Shown piece after piece: positions 16,647 to 30,283 of a stretch of 64,000 bases of DNA; positions within the stretch are counted from its first letter, which is position 1, and every line of letters begins with the position of its first letter. The DNA is from Chelativorans petroleitrophicus (GTDB lineage Bacteria; Pseudomonadota; Alphaproteobacteria; Rhizobiales; Rhizobiaceae). The stretch lies in NCBI RefSeq assembly GCF_025398195.1, contig NZ_JAODNV010000012.1:62001-126000 (forward strand), written 5' to 3'. The notes under the pieces were generated by a model, which was not told the DNA's origin, ran no database searches, and saw nothing but the letters and a program-made list of their open reading frames with translations. The position numbers and the translations under genes are program-made.

Positions 16647-17106
16647 GTGAACCGCTCCTGTGGGGCGCCGTTGCAGGCGCATGGGTGTATGCTGGCATTT
16701 ATGGCCGGCGAAGGACAGGGCAAGGGCTGGAAAATCCCGCTTCATCTTCCCATATTGGGCCGCGGACGTTCGCATGGGGCCGTCTGACGCGCCCGCGGGC
16801 AAGATTATTGCCCGTACGGGCTTGACGCGTCTTGAGGTTGCGCGTATTAGGCGCCCCACGTCTGAGCCGATGTGAGGCTTCTTTTTCCGTGGCGGCGCGC
16901 TGTGGAGCCAAGGCCTCAAACAGGGTTCGTTTTTTAACGAGCGACAGACTTCCGGGGCAAGAAGCGGCTTCCGCTTCCTCTGCATGTGTTCGGGCAGGAC
17001 CGCACAAAAGCGGTTTGATGCCCGAATTTGCGTTAGGAAGGTGGCGTCTCGCAGGAGCGGACCCTGAGACGCGAAGACACAGGATTGAGAACCAAGGGAA
17101 GGTTTG
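16647..17106. other. 460-base non-coding region holding the rpsL promoter and long leader
   Basis: No credible gene is present. It holds the consensus promoter at 16822-16850 and about 250 bases of leader. The leader has a perfect 7-bp stem with a three-base loop (GAAGCGG 16961-16967, CCGCTTC 16971-16977) and a GTCTC/GAGAC pairing near 17046-17074. A structured leader could serve ribosomal-protein feedback or attenuation, which the sequence alone does not prove. Confidence 0.7.
16822..16850 (+). promoter_or_regulatory. Strong sigma70 promoter of the str/S10 operon
   Basis: TTGACG at 16822-16827 and TATTAG at 16845-16850 are separated by exactly 17 bases, each matching the consensus at four or five of six positions. 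It is the best promoter match in the window, 257 bases before rpsL, where no upstream rpoC gene exists to supply read-through. Confidence 0.75.
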
Positions 17107-17478
17107 ATGCCGACCGTAAATCAGCTGATCAACAAGCCGCGCAAGGCCCCAGTGAAGCGCAACAAGGTGCCGGCCATGCAGGCGAACCCGCAAAAGCGGG
17201 GCGTGTGCACGCGCGTCTATACGACGTCGCCGAAGAAGCCGAACTCGGCCATGCGCAAGGTGGCCAAGATCAGGCTTGCCAATGGCTTTGAGGTGATCGG
17301 CTACATTCCGGGTGAAGGCCATAACCTTCAGGAGCACTCCGTGGTGATGATCCGCGGCGGTCGCGTGAAGGACCTTCCCGGCGTGCGCTATCACATCATC
17401 CGCGGCGTGCTTGACACGCAGGGTGTGAAGAGCCGCAAGCAGCGCCGCTCCAAATACGGCGCAAAGCGTCCGAAGTAG
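17107..17478 (+). CDS. rpsL: 30S ribosomal protein S12
   Basis: A 123-residue protein. S12 sits at the decoding centre and checks codon-anticodon fit. The [10 protein letters not shown] loop has Lys43 and Lys44, and the GRVKDLPG loop has Lys88 and the usually modified Asp89, so these positions carry the streptomycin-sensitive wild-type residues. Start is ATG 17107, after an AAGGGAAGG ribosome site, not the TTG three bases earlier. It heads the str operon. Confidence 0.99.
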   Translation: MPTVNQLINKPRKAPVKRNKVPAMQANPQKRGVCTRVYTTSPKKPNSAMRKVAKIRLANGFEVIGYIPGEGHNLQEHSVVMIRGGRVKDLPGVRYHIIRGVLDTQGVKSRKQRRSKYGAKRPK

Positions 17479-17541
17479 GGTTTTCCGGCTTCGGCGCTTT
17501 TTGTTTGTGGCGCCGGGCCCTGAAGGTGAGAGACGAAGACA

Positions 17542-18012
17542 ATGTCCCGACGCCACCGTGCAGAAAAGCGCGAGATCAACCCGGATCCGAAGTTCGGCGA
17601 CGTGGTTGTGACCAAGTTCATGAACGCCATCATGCTCGACGGCAAGAAGTCCGTCGCCGAGCGGATCGTCTATGGTGCGCTGGAACAGGTGCAGGAAAAG
17701 ACGAAGCAGGAGCCGGTCGCGGTTTTCCACCAGGCGATCGAGAACGTGGCGCCCCATGTGGAGGTGCGCTCCAGGCGCGTCGGCGGCGCCACCTATCAGG
17801 TGCCGGTGGATGTCCGCCCCGAGCGCCGTCAGGCGCTTGCCATCCGCTGGCTGATCGCGGCTGCACGCAACCGCAACGAGACGACGATGATCGAGCGCCT
17901 TTCGGGCGAGCTTCTCGACGCGTCCAACAATCGCGGCACCGCCGTCAAGAAGCGCGAGGACACGCACAAGATGGCCGAGGCCAACCGTGCGTTCTCGCAT
18001 TACCGCTGGTAA
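17542..18012 (+). CDS. rpsG: 30S ribosomal protein S7
   Basis: A 156-residue protein, the normal bacterial length. [20 protein letters not shown] and the MVDGKK-like [18 protein letters not shown] segment are typical. S7 binds the 3' major domain of 16S rRNA and starts assembly of the 30S head; in E. coli it is the str operon's feedback repressor, acting between rpsL and rpsG. The 63-base spacer here carries a CGGCGC/GCGCCG stem with a T-rich loop that might have that role. Confidence 0.99.
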   Translation: MSRRHRAEKREINPDPKFGDVVVTKFMNAIMLDGKKSVAERIVYGALEQVQEKTKQEPVAVFHQAIENVAPHVEVRSRRVGGATYQVPVDVRPERRQALAIRWLIAAARNRNETTMIERLSGELLDASNNRGTAVKKREDTHKMAEANRAFSHYRW

Positions 18013-18039
18013 GGCGGGACGGAAGAAGAGGACCTTACG

Positions 18040-20130
<2,091 letters not shown>

Positions 20131-20189
20131 CCGCCCGCAGGGCTCACAAGCGAGTAGGCCGACAAGGCTAGAGATAACGGAGACCTCAG

Positions 20190-21365
<1,176 letters not shown>

Positions 21366-21388
21366 CAAGGCCGTACGCACTCGGCACC

Positions 21389-21411
21389 GCGGCGCGCTTC
21401 ACGCGCGCCGC
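21389..21411 (+). promoter_or_regulatory. GC-rich stem-loop between tuf and rpsJ
   Basis: GCGGCGCG at 21389-21396 and CGCGCCGC at 21404-21411 form an 8-bp perfect stem with a seven-base loop. There is no T tract, so it is better read as an RNA processing, stability or attenuation element at the border of the str and S10 gene groups than as a full terminator. Confidence 0.5.
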
Positions 21412-21435
21412 TGTGCGGGGACAAGGAACCGATAG

Positions 21436-21744
21436 ATGAACGGACAAAATATCCGTATCCGCCTCAAGGCTTTCGACCACCGGGTGCTGGATGCCTCGAC
21501 GCGTGAAATCGTCTCCACGGCCAAGCGCACGGGCGCCAATGTTCGCGGCCCGATCCCGCTGCCCACTCGGATCGAGAAGTTCACGGTGAACCGCTCGCCG
21601 CATATCGACAAGAAGAGCCGCGAGCAGTTCGAAATGCGCACCCACAAGCGGCTTCTCGACATTGTGGACCCGACGCCGCAGACGGTGGACGCGCTCATGA
21701 AGCTCGATCTGGCAGCGGGTGTCGACGTCGAGATCAAGCTGTAG
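21436..21744 (+). CDS. rpsJ: 30S ribosomal protein S10 (NusE)
   Basis: A 102-residue protein with [14 protein letters not shown] at the start and [20 protein letters not shown] in the middle, both family signatures. S10 packs into the 30S head and, as NusE, links NusG and NusB in transcription antitermination. First gene of the S10 group, 70 bases after tuf with a weak stem-loop in the gap. Confidence 0.99.
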   Translation: MNGQNIRIRLKAFDHRVLDASTREIVSTAKRTGANVRGPIPLPTRIEKFTVNRSPHIDKKSREQFEMRTHKRLLDIVDPTPQTVDALMKLDLAAGVDVEIKL

Positions 21745-21818
21745 AGGCGGAAGACTTGGGTGTAGACCCCGCGGGGCCGCAGGACCGGTAGCGGGAAGTC
21801 TGAAAGGAAATCGAACCG

Positions 21819-22547
21819 ATGCGTTCAGGTGTTATCGCACAGAAGATCGGGATGACGCGCGTCTACAACGAGGCGGGCGAGCATGTTCCCGTCACGGTGC
21901 TGCGCATGGAGAATTGCCAGGTGGTGGCCCAGCGCACTGAGGAGAAGAACGGCTACACCGCCGTTCAGCTCGGCGTAGGGCTGGCCAAGGTGAAGAACAC
22001 GCCCAAGCCGCTGCGCGGGCAGTTCGCCGCCGCCAAGGTGGAGCCGAAGGCGAAGCTGGCCGAATTCCGCGTCTCGCCGGAGAATCTGCTCGAGGTGGGT
22101 GTGGAGATCACTGCCGACCACTTCGTGCCCGGCCAGAAGGTGGATGTGACCGGCACCTCCATCGGCAAGGGCTTTCAAGGGGTTATGAAGCGCCACAATT
22201 TCGGTGGTGGCCGCGCGACCCACGGCAACTCGATCTCGCACCGCTCGCACGGCTCAACCGGTCAGCGTCAGGATCCCGGCAAGGTCTTCAAGGGCAAGAA
22301 GATGGCCGGCCATATGGGTCACCGGCGCGTGACCACGCAGAATCTGGAAGTCGTTTCCACCGATACGGAGCGCGGCCTGATCCTGGTGCGCGGCGCCGTT
22401 CCGGGCTCCAAGGGCTCCTGGATCATGGTGCGCGATGCCGTGAAGGCGCCGCTACCCAAGGAGGCGCCGCTTCCCGCCGCGATCCGTCCGGCCGGCGGTG
22501 ACTCGGCCAAGGCTCAAGAACCGGCCGCCAGCGAGGGGGCAGAATAA
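21819..22547 (+). CDS. rplC: 50S ribosomal protein L3
   Basis: A 242-residue protein starting [20 protein letters not shown], with [21 protein letters not shown]...HRSHGSTGQ, the loop reaching the peptidyl transferase centre. It carries an Ala/Pro-rich C-terminal tail of about 30 residues beyond the core, common in alphaproteobacteria. Its stop shares one base with the rplD start (TAATG), so the two are coupled. Confidence 0.99.
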   Translation: MRSGVIAQKIGMTRVYNEAGEHVPVTVLRMENCQVVAQRTEEKNGYTAVQLGVGLAKVKNTPKPLRGQFAAAKVEPKAKLAEFRVSPENLLEVGVEITADHFVPGQKVDVTGTSIGKGFQGVMKRHNFGGGRATHGNSISHRSHGSTGQRQDPGKVFKGKKMAGHMGHRRVTTQNLEVVSTDTERGLILVRGAVPGSKGSWIMVRDAVKAPLPKEAPLPAAIRPAGGDSAKAQEPAASEGAE

Positions 22548-23167
22548 TGGATTTGAAGATCACCACGCTGACGGGCGAGGATGCCGGCACGCTGAAGGTC
22601 TCCGAGGAGATCTTCGGTCTGGAGCCGCGCGAGGACATCCTGCACCGGGTCGTGCGCTGGCAGCTCGCCAAGAAGCAGCAGGGCACCCATAAGGCGAAGG
22701 GCCGCTCGGAGATTTCGCGCACCGGCGCGAAGATGTACCGCCAGAAGGGTACGGGCCGCGCCCGCCACTCCTCGGCGCGCGTGCCGCAGTTCCGCGGCGG
22801 CGGCAAGGCCCACGGGCCGGTGATGCGCAGCCACGCCCACGACCTGCCCAAGAAGGTTCGGGCGCTGGGCCTGAAGCATGCGCTTTCGGCCAAGGCGCGG
22901 TCGGAAAACCTCATCATCGTCGATGAATTGTCGGCCAAGGAAGCCAAGACCAAGGTGCTCGCCGAGAGCTTTGCGAAGCTCGGGCTCGACAATGCGCTGA
23001 TGATCGGCGGAGCGGAGATCGACGCGGGGTTCAAGCGCGCTGCAGCGAACATTCCCAACATCGACGTGCTGCCCGTTCAGGGCATCAATGTCTACGACAT
23101 CCTGCGCCGCGGCAAGCTGGTGCTTTCCAAGGCCGCGGTCGAGGCTCTCGAGGAGCGGTTCAAATGA
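22547..23167 (+). CDS. rplD: 50S ribosomal protein L4
   Basis: A 206-residue protein with the [15 protein letters not shown]-type loop (here [20 protein letters not shown]) that lines the exit tunnel, next to the macrolide path. In E. coli L4 is also the repressor of the S10 operon. Start and stop overlap with rplC (1 base) and rplW (4 bases), so the three genes are read in a coupled way. Confidence 0.99.
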   Translation: MDLKITTLTGEDAGTLKVSEEIFGLEPREDILHRVVRWQLAKKQQGTHKAKGRSEISRTGAKMYRQKGTGRARHSSARVPQFRGGGKAHGPVMRSHAHDLPKKVRALGLKHALSAKARSENLIIVDELSAKEAKTKVLAESFAKLGLDNALMIGGAEIDAGFKRAAANIPNIDVLPVQGINVYDILRRGKLVLSKAAVEALEERFK

Positions 23168-23457
23168 CGGATCTTCGCCACTACGACGTGATCATCAGCC
23201 CGGTGGTCACCGAGAAGTCGACGCAGGCCTCGGAGTACAACCAGGTCATCTTCAACGTCGCGCGCAAGGCCACCAAGCCCGAGATCAAGGCCGCCGTTGA
23301 GGCGCTCTTCAATGTCAAGGTCAAGGGTGTGAACACGCTCAACCGGAAGGGCAAGGTGAAGCGTTTCCGCGGCACCGTCGGGCGGCAGAGCGACGTCAAG
23401 AAGGCGATCGTCACGCTGGCCGAAGGCCATTCGATCGACATAGCCACGGGTCTTTGA
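23164..23457 (+). CDS. rplW: 50S ribosomal protein L23
   Basis: A 97-residue protein. [14 protein letters not shown] at the start and [19 protein letters not shown] in the middle are family signatures. L23 sits at the tunnel exit and is the docking point for trigger factor and the signal recognition particle. The ATG overlaps the rplD stop (ATGA). Confidence 0.99.
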   Translation: MTDLRHYDVIISPVVTEKSTQASEYNQVIFNVARKATKPEIKAAVEALFNVKVKGVNTLNRKGKVKRFRGTVGRQSDVKKAIVTLAEGHSIDIATGL

Positions 23458-23477
23458 GAGGCCGCGAGGATTAGGAT

Positions 23478-24314
23478 ATGGCACTCAAGCACTATAAACC
23501 GGTCACGCCTGGCCAGCGGCAGCTCGTGATTGTCGACCGCTCGGGCCTCTACAAGGGCAAGCCCGTGAAGGGTTTGACCGTGGGCCTGACGAGCAAGGGC
23601 GGGCGCAACAACACCGGCCGCATCACCGCGCGCTTCCAGGGCGGCGGTCACAAGCGCGCCTACAGGCTGATCGACTTCAAGCGTCGCAAGTTCGACGTCT
23701 CGGGCGTTGTGGAGCGGCTCGAATACGATCCGAACCGGTCCGGCTTCATCGCGCTAGTGCGCTATGACGACGGCGAGCTTTCCTACATCCTGGCACCCCA
23801 GCGTCTGGCGGTGGGGGATCGCGTGATCTCCTCGCAGAAGGGCGCGGACGTCAAGCCCGGCAACGCGATGCCTCTGTCCACCATGCCGGTCGGCACCATC
23901 ATCCACAATGTGGAGATGAAGCCGGGCAAGGGCGGGCAGATCGCGCGCTCGGCGGGAACCTATGCGCAGCTCGTCGGCCGCGACCAGAACATGGCGATCT
24001 TGCGCCTCAATTCCGGCGAGCAGCGCTTCGTTCCGGGCGCCTGCATGGCGACGGTGGGCGCGGTGTCGAATCCCGACCATTCGAACACCAGCCTCGGCAA
24101 GGCCGGCCGCAGCCGCTGGCTGGGGCGGCGTCCGCACAACCGCGGCGTGACCATGAACCCGGTGGACCATCCGCACGGCGGCGGCGAGGGCCGCACCTCC
24201 GGCGGCCGTCACCCCGTCTCGCCCTGGGGCAAGCCGACCAAGGGCATGAAGACGCGCTCGAACAAGGCCACCGACAAGTTCATCATGCGCTCGCGCCACG
24301 AGCGCAAGAAATAG
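23478..24314 (+). CDS. rplB: 50S ribosomal protein L2
   Basis: A 278-residue protein. [20 protein letters not shown] is typical of the N-terminal part, and the C-terminal [15 protein letters not shown] motif contains the conserved His near the peptidyl transferase centre. L2 is needed for subunit joining. It is 20 bases after rplW. Confidence 0.99.
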   Translation: MALKHYKPVTPGQRQLVIVDRSGLYKGKPVKGLTVGLTSKGGRNNTGRITARFQGGGHKRAYRLIDFKRRKFDVSGVVERLEYDPNRSGFIALVRYDDGELSYILAPQRLAVGDRVISSQKGADVKPGNAMPLSTMPVGTIIHNVEMKPGKGGQIARSAGTYAQLVGRDQNMAILRLNSGEQRFVPGACMATVGAVSNPDHSNTSLGKAGRSRWLGRRPHNRGVTMNPVDHPHGGGEGRTSGGRHPVSPWGKPTKGMKTRSNKATDKFIMRSRHERKK

Positions 24315-24332
24315 GAAAGGTAGGGAAAACCC

Positions 24333-24611
24333 GTGTCCCGTTCAGTCTGGAAAGGCCCTTTCGTCGACGGCTATCTCCTGAAGAAGGCCGAGAAGGCCCG
24401 GGAGAGCGGCCGCAAGGAGGTCATCAAGATGTGGAGCCGTCGCTCCACCATCCTGCCCCAGTTCGTCGGGCTGACCTTCGGCGTCTATAACGGCCAGAAG
24501 CACATTCCGGTGCTCGTCACCGAGGAGATGGTGGGCCACAAATTCGGTGAGTTCGCGCCGACCCGGACCTACTACGGCCACGGGGCGGACAAGAAGGCAA
24601 AGAGGAAATAG
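24333..24611 (+). CDS. rpsS: 30S ribosomal protein S19
   Basis: A 92-residue protein starting [20 protein letters not shown] after a GTG start codon, with KTWSRRST-type [15 protein letters not shown] and [16 protein letters not shown]19 pairs with S13 in the 30S head at the subunit bridge. The GTG at 24333 is supported by the conserved N-terminus and an AAAGG ribosome site. Confidence 0.99.
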   Translation: MSRSVWKGPFVDGYLLKKAEKARESGRKEVIKMWSRRSTILPQFVGLTFGVYNGQKHIPVLVTEEMVGHKFGEFAPTRTYYGHGADKKAKRK

Positions 24612-24613
24612 AG

Positions 24614-25003
24614 ATGGGCAAGGCCAAAGCGCCGCGCAGGCTTGCGGACAATGAGGCGCGCGCGGTCCTGCGTACGATCCGCGTCAGCCCGCAGAAGCTC
24701 AACCTCGTCGCTGCCATGATCCGCGGCAGGAAGGTGGCCGATGCGCTCGCGGATCTGGAGTTCTCGCGCAAGCGTATCGCCGGAACGGTAAAGAAGGTGC
24801 TGGAATCGGCGATCGCCAATGCCGAAAACAACCACGATCTGGATGTGGACGCGCTCGTCGTTGCCGAGGCCTATGTCGGAAAGTCGATCGTCATGAAGCG
24901 CTTCCACGCGCGCGGCCGCGGCCGTGCCAGCCGGATCGAGAAGCCCTTTTCCAACCTGACGATCGTCGTGCGCGAAGTCGAAGAGCAGATGGAGGCCGCC
25001 TGA
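24614..25003 (+). CDS. rplV: 50S ribosomal protein L22
   Basis: A 129-residue protein with the [20 protein letters not shown] start region and the [20 protein letters not shown] beta-hairpin that reaches into the exit tunnel. Two bases separate it from rpsS, and its last base is shared with the rpsC start (TGATG). Confidence 0.99.
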   Translation: MGKAKAPRRLADNEARAVLRTIRVSPQKLNLVAAMIRGRKVADALADLEFSRKRIAGTVKKVLESAIANAENNHDLDVDALVVAEAYVGKSIVMKRFHARGRGRASRIEKPFSNLTIVVREVEEQMEAA

Positions 25004-25704
25004 TGGGCCAGAAAGTCAACGCAATCGGCCTCAGGCTCGGCATCAACCGCACCTGGGACTCCCGGTGGTTCGCGGGTAATGCCGAATACGGGCAGCTGCT
25101 GCATGAGGATCTGAAGATCCGCGACTATATCGAGAACGAGCTGAAGCAGGCTGCGATCTCGAAGGTTGTGATCGAGCGGCCGCACAAGAAGTGCCGTGTG
25201 ACGATCCACACGGCGCGACCCGGCCTCATCATCGGCAAGAAGGGCGCCGACATCGAGAAGCTGCGCCGCAAGATCTCGCAGATGACCGAGGCGGAAACGC
25301 ATCTCAACATCGTCGAGGTGCGCAAGCCCGAGATCGACGCCCGGCTCATCGCGCAGTCGATCGCCCAGCAGCTCGAGCGCCGCGTTGCGTTCCGCCGCGC
25401 CATGAAGCGGGCCGTGCAGTCGGCCATGCGGCTGGGTGCGGAAGGCATCCGCATCAACTGCTCCGGGCGTCTGGGCGGTGCCGAGATCGCGCGCATCGAG
25501 TGGTACCGCGAAGGCCGCGTGCCGCTTCACACCCTGCGCGCCGACGTCGATTACGGCACGGCTGAGGCCAAGACCGCCTATGGCGTGTGCGGCGTGAAGG
25601 TCTGGGTCTTCAAGGGCGAGATCATGGAACACGACCCCATGGCGTCCGAGCGCCGTGCGGTCGAGGGCGATCAGGGCGGTCAGCGCCGCCGCGAGAACGC
25701 CTGA
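25003..25704 (+). CDS. rpsC: 30S ribosomal protein S3
   Basis: A 233-residue protein with the KH domain loop [17 protein letters not shown] near residue 67 and the C-terminal [21 protein letters not shown] signature. S3 lines the mRNA entry channel and has helicase activity there. It is coupled to rplV by a one-base overlap. The C-terminal tail is short and charged. Confidence 0.99.
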   Translation: MGQKVNAIGLRLGINRTWDSRWFAGNAEYGQLLHEDLKIRDYIENELKQAAISKVVIERPHKKCRVTIHTARPGLIIGKKGADIEKLRRKISQMTEAETHLNIVEVRKPEIDARLIAQSIAQQLERRVAFRRAMKRAVQSAMRLGAEGIRINCSGRLGGAEIARIEWYREGRVPLHTLRADVDYGTAEAKTAYGVCGVKVWVFKGEIMEHDPMASERRAVEGDQGGQRRRENA

Positions 25705-25728
25705 GCCGGAACTCTGGAGTAACGAAAA

Positions 25729-26142
25729 ATGCTGCAACCCAAGCGGACCAAGTTCCGAAAGCAGTTCAAGGGCCGCATTCACGGCGCCGCCAAGGGCGGG
25801 ACGGAACTGAATTTCGGCTCCTTCGGACTGAAGGCGATGGAGCCCGAGCGGGTGACGGCCCGCCAGATCGAGGCCGCGCGCCGTGCCATCACGCGCTTCA
25901 TGAAGCGCCAGGGCCGCGTGTGGATCCGTGTCTTCCCGGACGTCCCGGTCACCTCCAAGCCGACCGAGGTGCGTATGGGTAAGGGCAAGGGCTCGGTCGA
26001 TTACTGGGCGTGCCGGGTGAAGCCGGGCCGCATCATGTTCGAGATCGACGGTGTGGGCGCGGATGTGGCGCGCGAGGCCCTGAGGCTGGGCGCGGCCAAG
26101 CTGCCGGTCAAGACGCGCTTCGTCCAGCGCATTGCGGAGTAG
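25729..26142 (+). CDS. rplP: 50S ribosomal protein L16
   Basis: A 137-residue protein starting [17 protein letters not shown] with the [19 protein letters not shown] signature near residue 83. L16 helps place the A-site tRNA acceptor end. It has the Arg (KPGRIMFEI region and MGKGKGS) positions usual for the family. rpmC follows after 13 bases. Confidence 0.99.
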   Translation: MLQPKRTKFRKQFKGRIHGAAKGGTELNFGSFGLKAMEPERVTARQIEAARRAITRFMKRQGRVWIRVFPDVPVTSKPTEVRMGKGKGSVDYWACRVKPGRIMFEIDGVGADVAREALRLGAAKLPVKTRFVQRIAE

Positions 26143-26155
26143 GAGAGAGCACGTC

Positions 26156-26356
26156 ATGAAGGCCGCCGACGTGAGAGCGATGACGCTCGACCAGCTCGAA
26201 GACGAGTTGGCGAAGCTGAAGAAGGAACAGTTCAACCTCCGTTTCCAGAAGGCGACGGGGCAGTTGGAGAAAACCGCGCGGGTCAAGCAGGTTCGCCGTG
26301 ACATTGCGCGCATCAAGACAATCGCCGCCGAAAAGGCGGCCGGCAAGCAAGCCTGA
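26156..26356 (+). CDS. rpmC: 50S ribosomal protein L29
   Basis: A 66-residue two-helix protein with [18 protein letters not shown] and the [13 protein letters not shown] signature. L29 borders the tunnel exit next to L23. The start is ATG 26156; an upstream in-frame start inside rplP would add eight non-conserved residues. Confidence 0.98.
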   Translation: MKAADVRAMTLDQLEDELAKLKKEQFNLRFQKATGQLEKTARVKQVRRDIARIKTIAAEKAAGKQA

Positions 26357-26364
26357 GGACAAAG

Positions 26365-26616
26365 ATGCCAAAGCGCGTTTTGCAGGGCATGGTGGTCAGC
26401 GACAAGAGCGACAAGACGGTTGTCGTCCGGGTCGAGCGCCGTTTCTCACACCCGCTTCTCAAGAAGACCGTGCGCCGCTCCAAGCGGTACAAGGCTCATG
26501 ACGAGAACAACGAGTGCAAGGTCGGCGACATCGTGCTGATCCAGGAGTCGCGGCCGATCTCCAAGGAGAAGTGCTGGGTTGTGATCAAGAACCAGCCCCG
26601 GCAGCAGGCTCAATAG
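26365..26616 (+). CDS. rpsQ: 30S ribosomal protein S17
   Basis: An 83-residue OB-fold protein. [20 protein letters not shown] at the start and [19 protein letters not shown] near the end are family signatures. S17 binds 16S helix 11 and helps early assembly. It ends the S10 group, with 67 bases before rplN. Confidence 0.99.
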   Translation: MPKRVLQGMVVSDKSDKTVVVRVERRFSHPLLKKTVRRSKRYKAHDENNECKVGDIVLIQESRPISKEKCWVVIKNQPRQQAQ

Positions 26617-26683
26617 ACGTTTTCAGAGAACCAGGAGCGGCCAAGGCCGCATCCCAAAGGAATAGACGAGAAGGCGGCCAGTC

Positions 26684-27052
26684 ATGATTCAGATGCAAAC
26701 AAACCTCGACGTGGCGGACAATTCCGGCGCCCGTCGTGTCATGTGCATCAAGGTGCTCGGCGGCTCCAAGCGCAAGTATGCCTCGGTGGGCGACATCATC
26801 GTCGTCTCGGTGAAGGAGGCCATTCCGCGCGGCCGCGTGAAGAAGGGTGACGTGATGAAGGCGGTGGTCGTACGCACCGCCAAGGACATCCGCCGTCCCG
26901 ACGGCAGCGTCATACGCTTCGACAGCAACGCCGCCGTGCTGGTGGACAACAAGAAGGAACCCATCGGCACCCGCATCTTCGGCCCGGTTCCGCGCGAGCT
27001 TCGCGCCAAGAACCACATGAAGATCATCTCGCTGGCGCCGGAAGTGCTTTAA
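26684..27052 (+). CDS. rplN: 50S ribosomal protein L14
   Basis: A 122-residue protein, the standard length, starting [21 protein letters not shown]14 takes part in an intersubunit bridge and binds the silencing factor RsfS. It opens the spc gene group after a 67-base spacer that shows no clear promoter. Confidence 0.99.
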   Translation: MIQMQTNLDVADNSGARRVMCIKVLGGSKRKYASVGDIIVVSVKEAIPRGRVKKGDVMKAVVVRTAKDIRRPDGSVIRFDSNAAVLVDNKKEPIGTRIFGPVPRELRAKNHMKIISLAPEVL

Positions 27053-27065
27053 GGAGGCCGGACGG

Positions 27066-27380
27066 ATGCAGAAGATCAAGAAAGGCGACAAGGTCGTCGT
27101 GCTCGCCGGCCGCGACAAGGGTCGCACGGGCGAAGTACTGAAAGTAATGCCGAAGGAAAACCGCGCCCTGGTGCGCGGCGTCAATCTCGTGCGCCGGCAT
27201 CAGAAGCAGACGGCGCAGACCGAAGGCGGCATCATCACCAAGGAAGCGCCGATCCACATTTCCAATCTGGCGATCGCCGATCCCAAGGATGGCAAGCCGA
27301 CCCGCGTCGGCTTCCGTATCCAGGACGACGGCAAGAAGGTGCGCGTGGCGAAGCGCTCAGGAGAATTGATCGATGGCTAA
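27066..27380 (+). CDS. rplX: 50S ribosomal protein L24
   Basis: A 104-residue protein with the KOW motif [20 protein letters not shown] near residue 6 and [18 protein letters not shown]24 starts assembly of the 50S subunit by binding the 5' end of 23S rRNA. Its last eight bases overlap rplE. Confidence 0.99.
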   Translation: MQKIKKGDKVVVLAGRDKGRTGEVLKVMPKENRALVRGVNLVRRHQKQTAQTEGGIITKEAPIHISNLAIADPKDGKPTRVGFRIQDDGKKVRVAKRSGELIDG

Positions 27381-27933
27381 CGCAGAGTATCAGCCGCGCT
27401 TGAAGAAGCAGTATGAGGAGGTGATCCGCAAGCAGCTTCTCGAGCAGTTCGGCTACCGGAACGAGATGCAGGTTCCGCGCATCGAGAAGGTCGTCATCAA
27501 TATGGGCGTGGGCGAGGCGACGGGCGACTCCAAGAAGCCTTCGGTCGCGGCCGAGGATCTGGCGCTGATCGCCGGCCAGAAGCCGGTGATCACGCGGGCG
27601 CGCAAGTCCATCGCCGGCTTCAAGGTGCGCGAGGGCATGCCCATCGGCGCCAAGGTGACGCTGCGCAAGAACCGCATGTACGAGTTCCTGGACCGGCTCG
27701 TGAACGTGGCGCTGCCGCGCGTGCGCGACTTCCGGGGCCTGAGCCCCAAGAGCTTCGATGGACGTGGCAATTTCGCCATGGGCATCAAGGAGCATATCGT
27801 GTTCCCCGAGATCAACTACGACAAGGTCGACCAGATCTGGGGAATGGACATCATCGTCTGTACGACTGCCAAGACCGACGACGAGGCGAGGGCGCTTTTG
27901 AAGGCGTTCAACTTCCCGTTCCGTCAGCAGTAA
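27373..27933 (+). CDS. rplE: 50S ribosomal protein L5
   Basis: A 186-residue protein with [20 protein letters not shown] near residue 34 and the [20 protein letters not shown] loop. L5 carries 5S rRNA into the central protuberance with L18. It starts inside the last codons of rplX. Confidence 0.99.
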   Translation: MANAEYQPRLKKQYEEVIRKQLLEQFGYRNEMQVPRIEKVVINMGVGEATGDSKKPSVAAEDLALIAGQKPVITRARKSIAGFKVREGMPIGAKVTLRKNRMYEFLDRLVNVALPRVRDFRGLSPKSFDGRGNFAMGIKEHIVFPEINYDKVDQIWGMDIIVCTTAKTDDEARALLKAFNFPFRQQ

Positions 27934-27960
27934 CGGCAGGCGAGCACAAGGGAAAACCAC

Positions 27961-28266
27961 ATGGCAAAAGTCAGCGCAGTCGAGAAGAACAAGAGGCGCC
28001 GCAAGATGGTGGACCGCTATGCCGCGAAACGCGCGGCGCTGAAGGCCATCATCAAGGACCAGACGAGGCCCATGGAGGAGCGCTTCAAGGCGCAGCTCAA
28101 GCTGGCCGAGCTTCCGCGCAATTCTTCCAAAACGCGCATCCGCAATCGCTGCGAAGTGACCGGTCGCCCGCGTGCCTATTACCGCAAGCTCAGAATGTCG
28201 CGTATTGCGCTTCGCGAGCTCGGCAATAGCGGCCGCATCCCGGGTCTGGTCAAGTCGAGCTGGTAA
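27961..28266 (+). CDS. rpsN: 30S ribosomal protein S14, long zinc-free form
   Basis: A 101-residue protein of the long S14 type, without the CxxC zinc pairs of the short type. The C-terminus [20 protein letters not shown] and [11 protein letters not shown] are typical. S14 completes the 30S head. The zinc-free form means no zinc-linked replacement is needed here. Confidence 0.99.
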   Translation: MAKVSAVEKNKRRRKMVDRYAAKRAALKAIIKDQTRPMEERFKAQLKLAELPRNSSKTRIRNRCEVTGRPRAYYRKLRMSRIALRELGNSGRIPGLVKSSW

Positions 28267-28278
28267 GGAGGGGCACTC

Positions 28279-28677
28279 ATGTCTATGAATGATCCGCTCG
28301 GCGATATGCTGACCCGTATCCGCAACGCCATTGGCCGCCGGAAGCCGACCGTTTCCACGCCGGCCTCGCGGCTGCGCGCTCGCGTGCTCGACGTCATGAA
28401 GGCGGAGGGCTATATTCGGGATTACAGCCAGATCGACTATGGCAACGGCAAGTCGGAGCTGGAAATCCAGTTGAAATATTTCGACGGTGCGCCGGTCATC
28501 CGCGAGATCGCGCGTGTGTCCAAGCCGGGGCGGCGCGTCTATGTGTCGGTGAAGTCGATCCCGCAGGTCGCCAATGGCCTGGGTGTGGCGATTCTTTCGA
28601 CGCCTAAGGGCGTGATGGCCGACCACCAGGCGCGCGAGCTGAACGTCGGCGGCGAGGTGCTCTGCCGGATCTTCTGA
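28279..28677 (+). CDS. rpsH: 30S ribosomal protein S8
   Basis: A 132-residue protein with [14 protein letters not shown] at the start and the [20 protein letters not shown] signature at the end. S8 binds 16S helix 21 and in E. coli represses the spc operon by binding mRNA near rplE. It follows rpsN by 12 bases. Confidence 0.99.
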   Translation: MSMNDPLGDMLTRIRNAIGRRKPTVSTPASRLRARVLDVMKAEGYIRDYSQIDYGNGKSELEIQLKYFDGAPVIREIARVSKPGRRVYVSVKSIPQVANGLGVAILSTPKGVMADHQARELNVGGEVLCRIF

Positions 28678-28714
28678 TCGGGCCGAAACGACAGAACGAA
28701 CGAGGACAAGATCG

Positions 28715-29248
28715 ATGTCTCGTATTGGAAAAAAGCCGATTCCGCTTCCCGATGGCGTGACGGCGACCGTTGAAGGCCAGACGGTTACGGCGAAGGGGCC
28801 GAAGGGCGAGCTGCGCTTCGTGGTCAACGACGAGGTTCTTGTGAAGCTCGAGAACGGCGCGATCACAGTCGATCCGCGTGACGAGTCCAAGGGGGCGCGC
28901 TCCAAATGGGGCATGTCCCGGAGCCAGATCGCCAATATTATCAACGGCGTGAAGCAGGGCTTTGAGAAGCGGCTGGAGATCAACGGCGTCGGCTACCGCG
29001 CGGCGATGCAGGGCAAGACGCTGCAGCTCTCGCTCGGTTACAGCCATGACGTGAACTACAATCCGCCGGAAGGCATCACCATCACTGTGCCGAAGCCGAC
29101 GGAGATCGTGGTCTCCGGTATCGACAAGCAGGCCGTTGGCCAGGTCGCGGCCGAGATCCGCAAGTTCCGCGGACCGGAGCCCTACAAGGGCAAGGGCGTG
29201 AAATACGCGGATGAGACGATCGTCCGCAAGGAAGGCAAGAAGAAGTAG
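28715..29248 (+). CDS. rplF: 50S ribosomal protein L6
   Basis: A 177-residue protein made of two similar domains, starting [18 protein letters not shown] and ending with the [15 protein letters not shown] signature. L6 sits at the base of the L7/L12 stalk near the GTPase centre. 37 bases separate it from rpsH. Confidence 0.99.
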   Translation: MSRIGKKPIPLPDGVTATVEGQTVTAKGPKGELRFVVNDEVLVKLENGAITVDPRDESKGARSKWGMSRSQIANIINGVKQGFEKRLEINGVGYRAAMQGKTLQLSLGYSHDVNYNPPEGITITVPKPTEIVVSGIDKQAVGQVAAEIRKFRGPEPYKGKGVKYADETIVRKEGKKK

Positions 29249-29259
29249 GAACGCACGCC

Positions 29260-29619
29260 ATGGTGTCGAAGGTATCCGTTACGCGACGCGCCGGACGCGT
29301 TCGCCGGAAGATCAAATCGGTCGCGGGCGATCGTCCGCGGCTTTCGGTCTATCGCTCGTCGAAGAACATCTATGTACAGATCATCGACGATGCGAAGGGA
29401 CATACGCTTGCGGCTGCCTCCACGCTCGAGAAGGAGCTGAAGGGCAAGCTGAAGACCGGCGCCGATGTGGCGGCGGCGAGCGAGGTCGGCAGGCTGATCG
29501 CGGAGCGCGCGAAGAAGGCGGGCGTCGACAAGGTTGTTTTCGACCGCGGCGCCTACCTCTATCACGGTCGCGTCAAGGCCCTGGCGGACGCCGCTCGGGA
29601 AGGGGGCCTGGACTTCTGA
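29260..29619 (+). CDS. rplR: 50S ribosomal protein L18
   Basis: A 119-residue protein with [20 protein letters not shown] in the N-terminal half and [20 protein letters not shown] at the C-terminus, both family signatures. L18 binds 5S rRNA with L5. It starts 11 bases after rplF. Confidence 0.99.
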   Translation: MVSKVSVTRRAGRVRRKIKSVAGDRPRLSVYRSSKNIYVQIIDDAKGHTLAAASTLEKELKGKLKTGADVAAASEVGRLIAERAKKAGVDKVVFDRGAYLYHGRVKALADAAREGGLDF

Positions 29620-29691
29620 ACCGTTCCGGACGCGATGGACGTCCGGAATATCCTCAATCCGTGCTACCGGAAAAGAATAAGGACAAGGACA

Positions 29692-30252
29692 ATGGCACAA
29701 GGCCGCAGGGACGACCGCCGCGATCGCGAGGAGCGCGATGCAGAGTTCGTCGACAAGCTCGTTCACATCAACCGCGTTGCCAAGGTGGTCAAGGGCGGCC
29801 GCCGTTTCGGCTTCGCAGCGCTCGTGGTCGTTGGAGACCAGAAGGGCCGGGTCGGTTTCGGCCATGGCAAGGCGCGCGAAGTGCCGGAAGCGATCCGCAA
29901 AGCGACGGAAAATGCCAAGCGCGACATGATCTTCGTGCCCCTGCGGGCGGGCCGCACGCTGCACCATGACGTGCAGGGCCGTCACGGCGCGGGCCGCGTG
30001 CTTCTGCGCGCGGCGAAGCCCGGCACCGGTGTCATCGCCGGCGGCCCGATGCGAGCCGTCTTCGAGACCCTGGGTGTGCAGGACGTTGTGGCCAAGTCTC
30101 TCGGCTCCTCGAACCCCTACAACATGGTTCGCGCCACCTTCGATGCCCTGAAGCGCCAGGTGCATCCCAAGGATGTCGCCGCCCAACGGGGCATCAAGTA
30201 CTCCACCCTGCAGGCGCGCCGCGGCACTGTCTCTGCCGGGGGCGAGGAATAA
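29692..30252 (+). CDS. rpsE: 30S ribosomal protein S5
   Basis: A 186-residue protein. The S5 domain [20 protein letters not shown] begins near residue 20, followed by [17 protein letters not shown] and a C-terminal domain. S5 helps fidelity and mRNA unwinding with S3 and S4. ATG 29692 is preferred over a longer frame beginning at 29635, since that adds 19 unrelated residues; an AAGGAC ribosome site precedes it. Confidence 0.99.
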   Translation: MAQGRRDDRRDREERDAEFVDKLVHINRVAKVVKGGRRFGFAALVVVGDQKGRVGFGHGKAREVPEAIRKATENAKRDMIFVPLRAGRTLHHDVQGRHGAGRVLLRAAKPGTGVIAGGPMRAVFETLGVQDVVAKSLGSSNPYNMVRATFDALKRQVHPKDVAAQRGIKYSTLQARRGTVSAGGEE

Positions 30253-30283
30253 CGGTTGCCGGCCCTGACGAGGAACGACAAAG

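Noticed and set aside
27235-28983. 580-codon minus-strand frame over rplX to rplF
   Set aside because: It covers five certain ribosomal genes on the other strand and has no recognisable domain.
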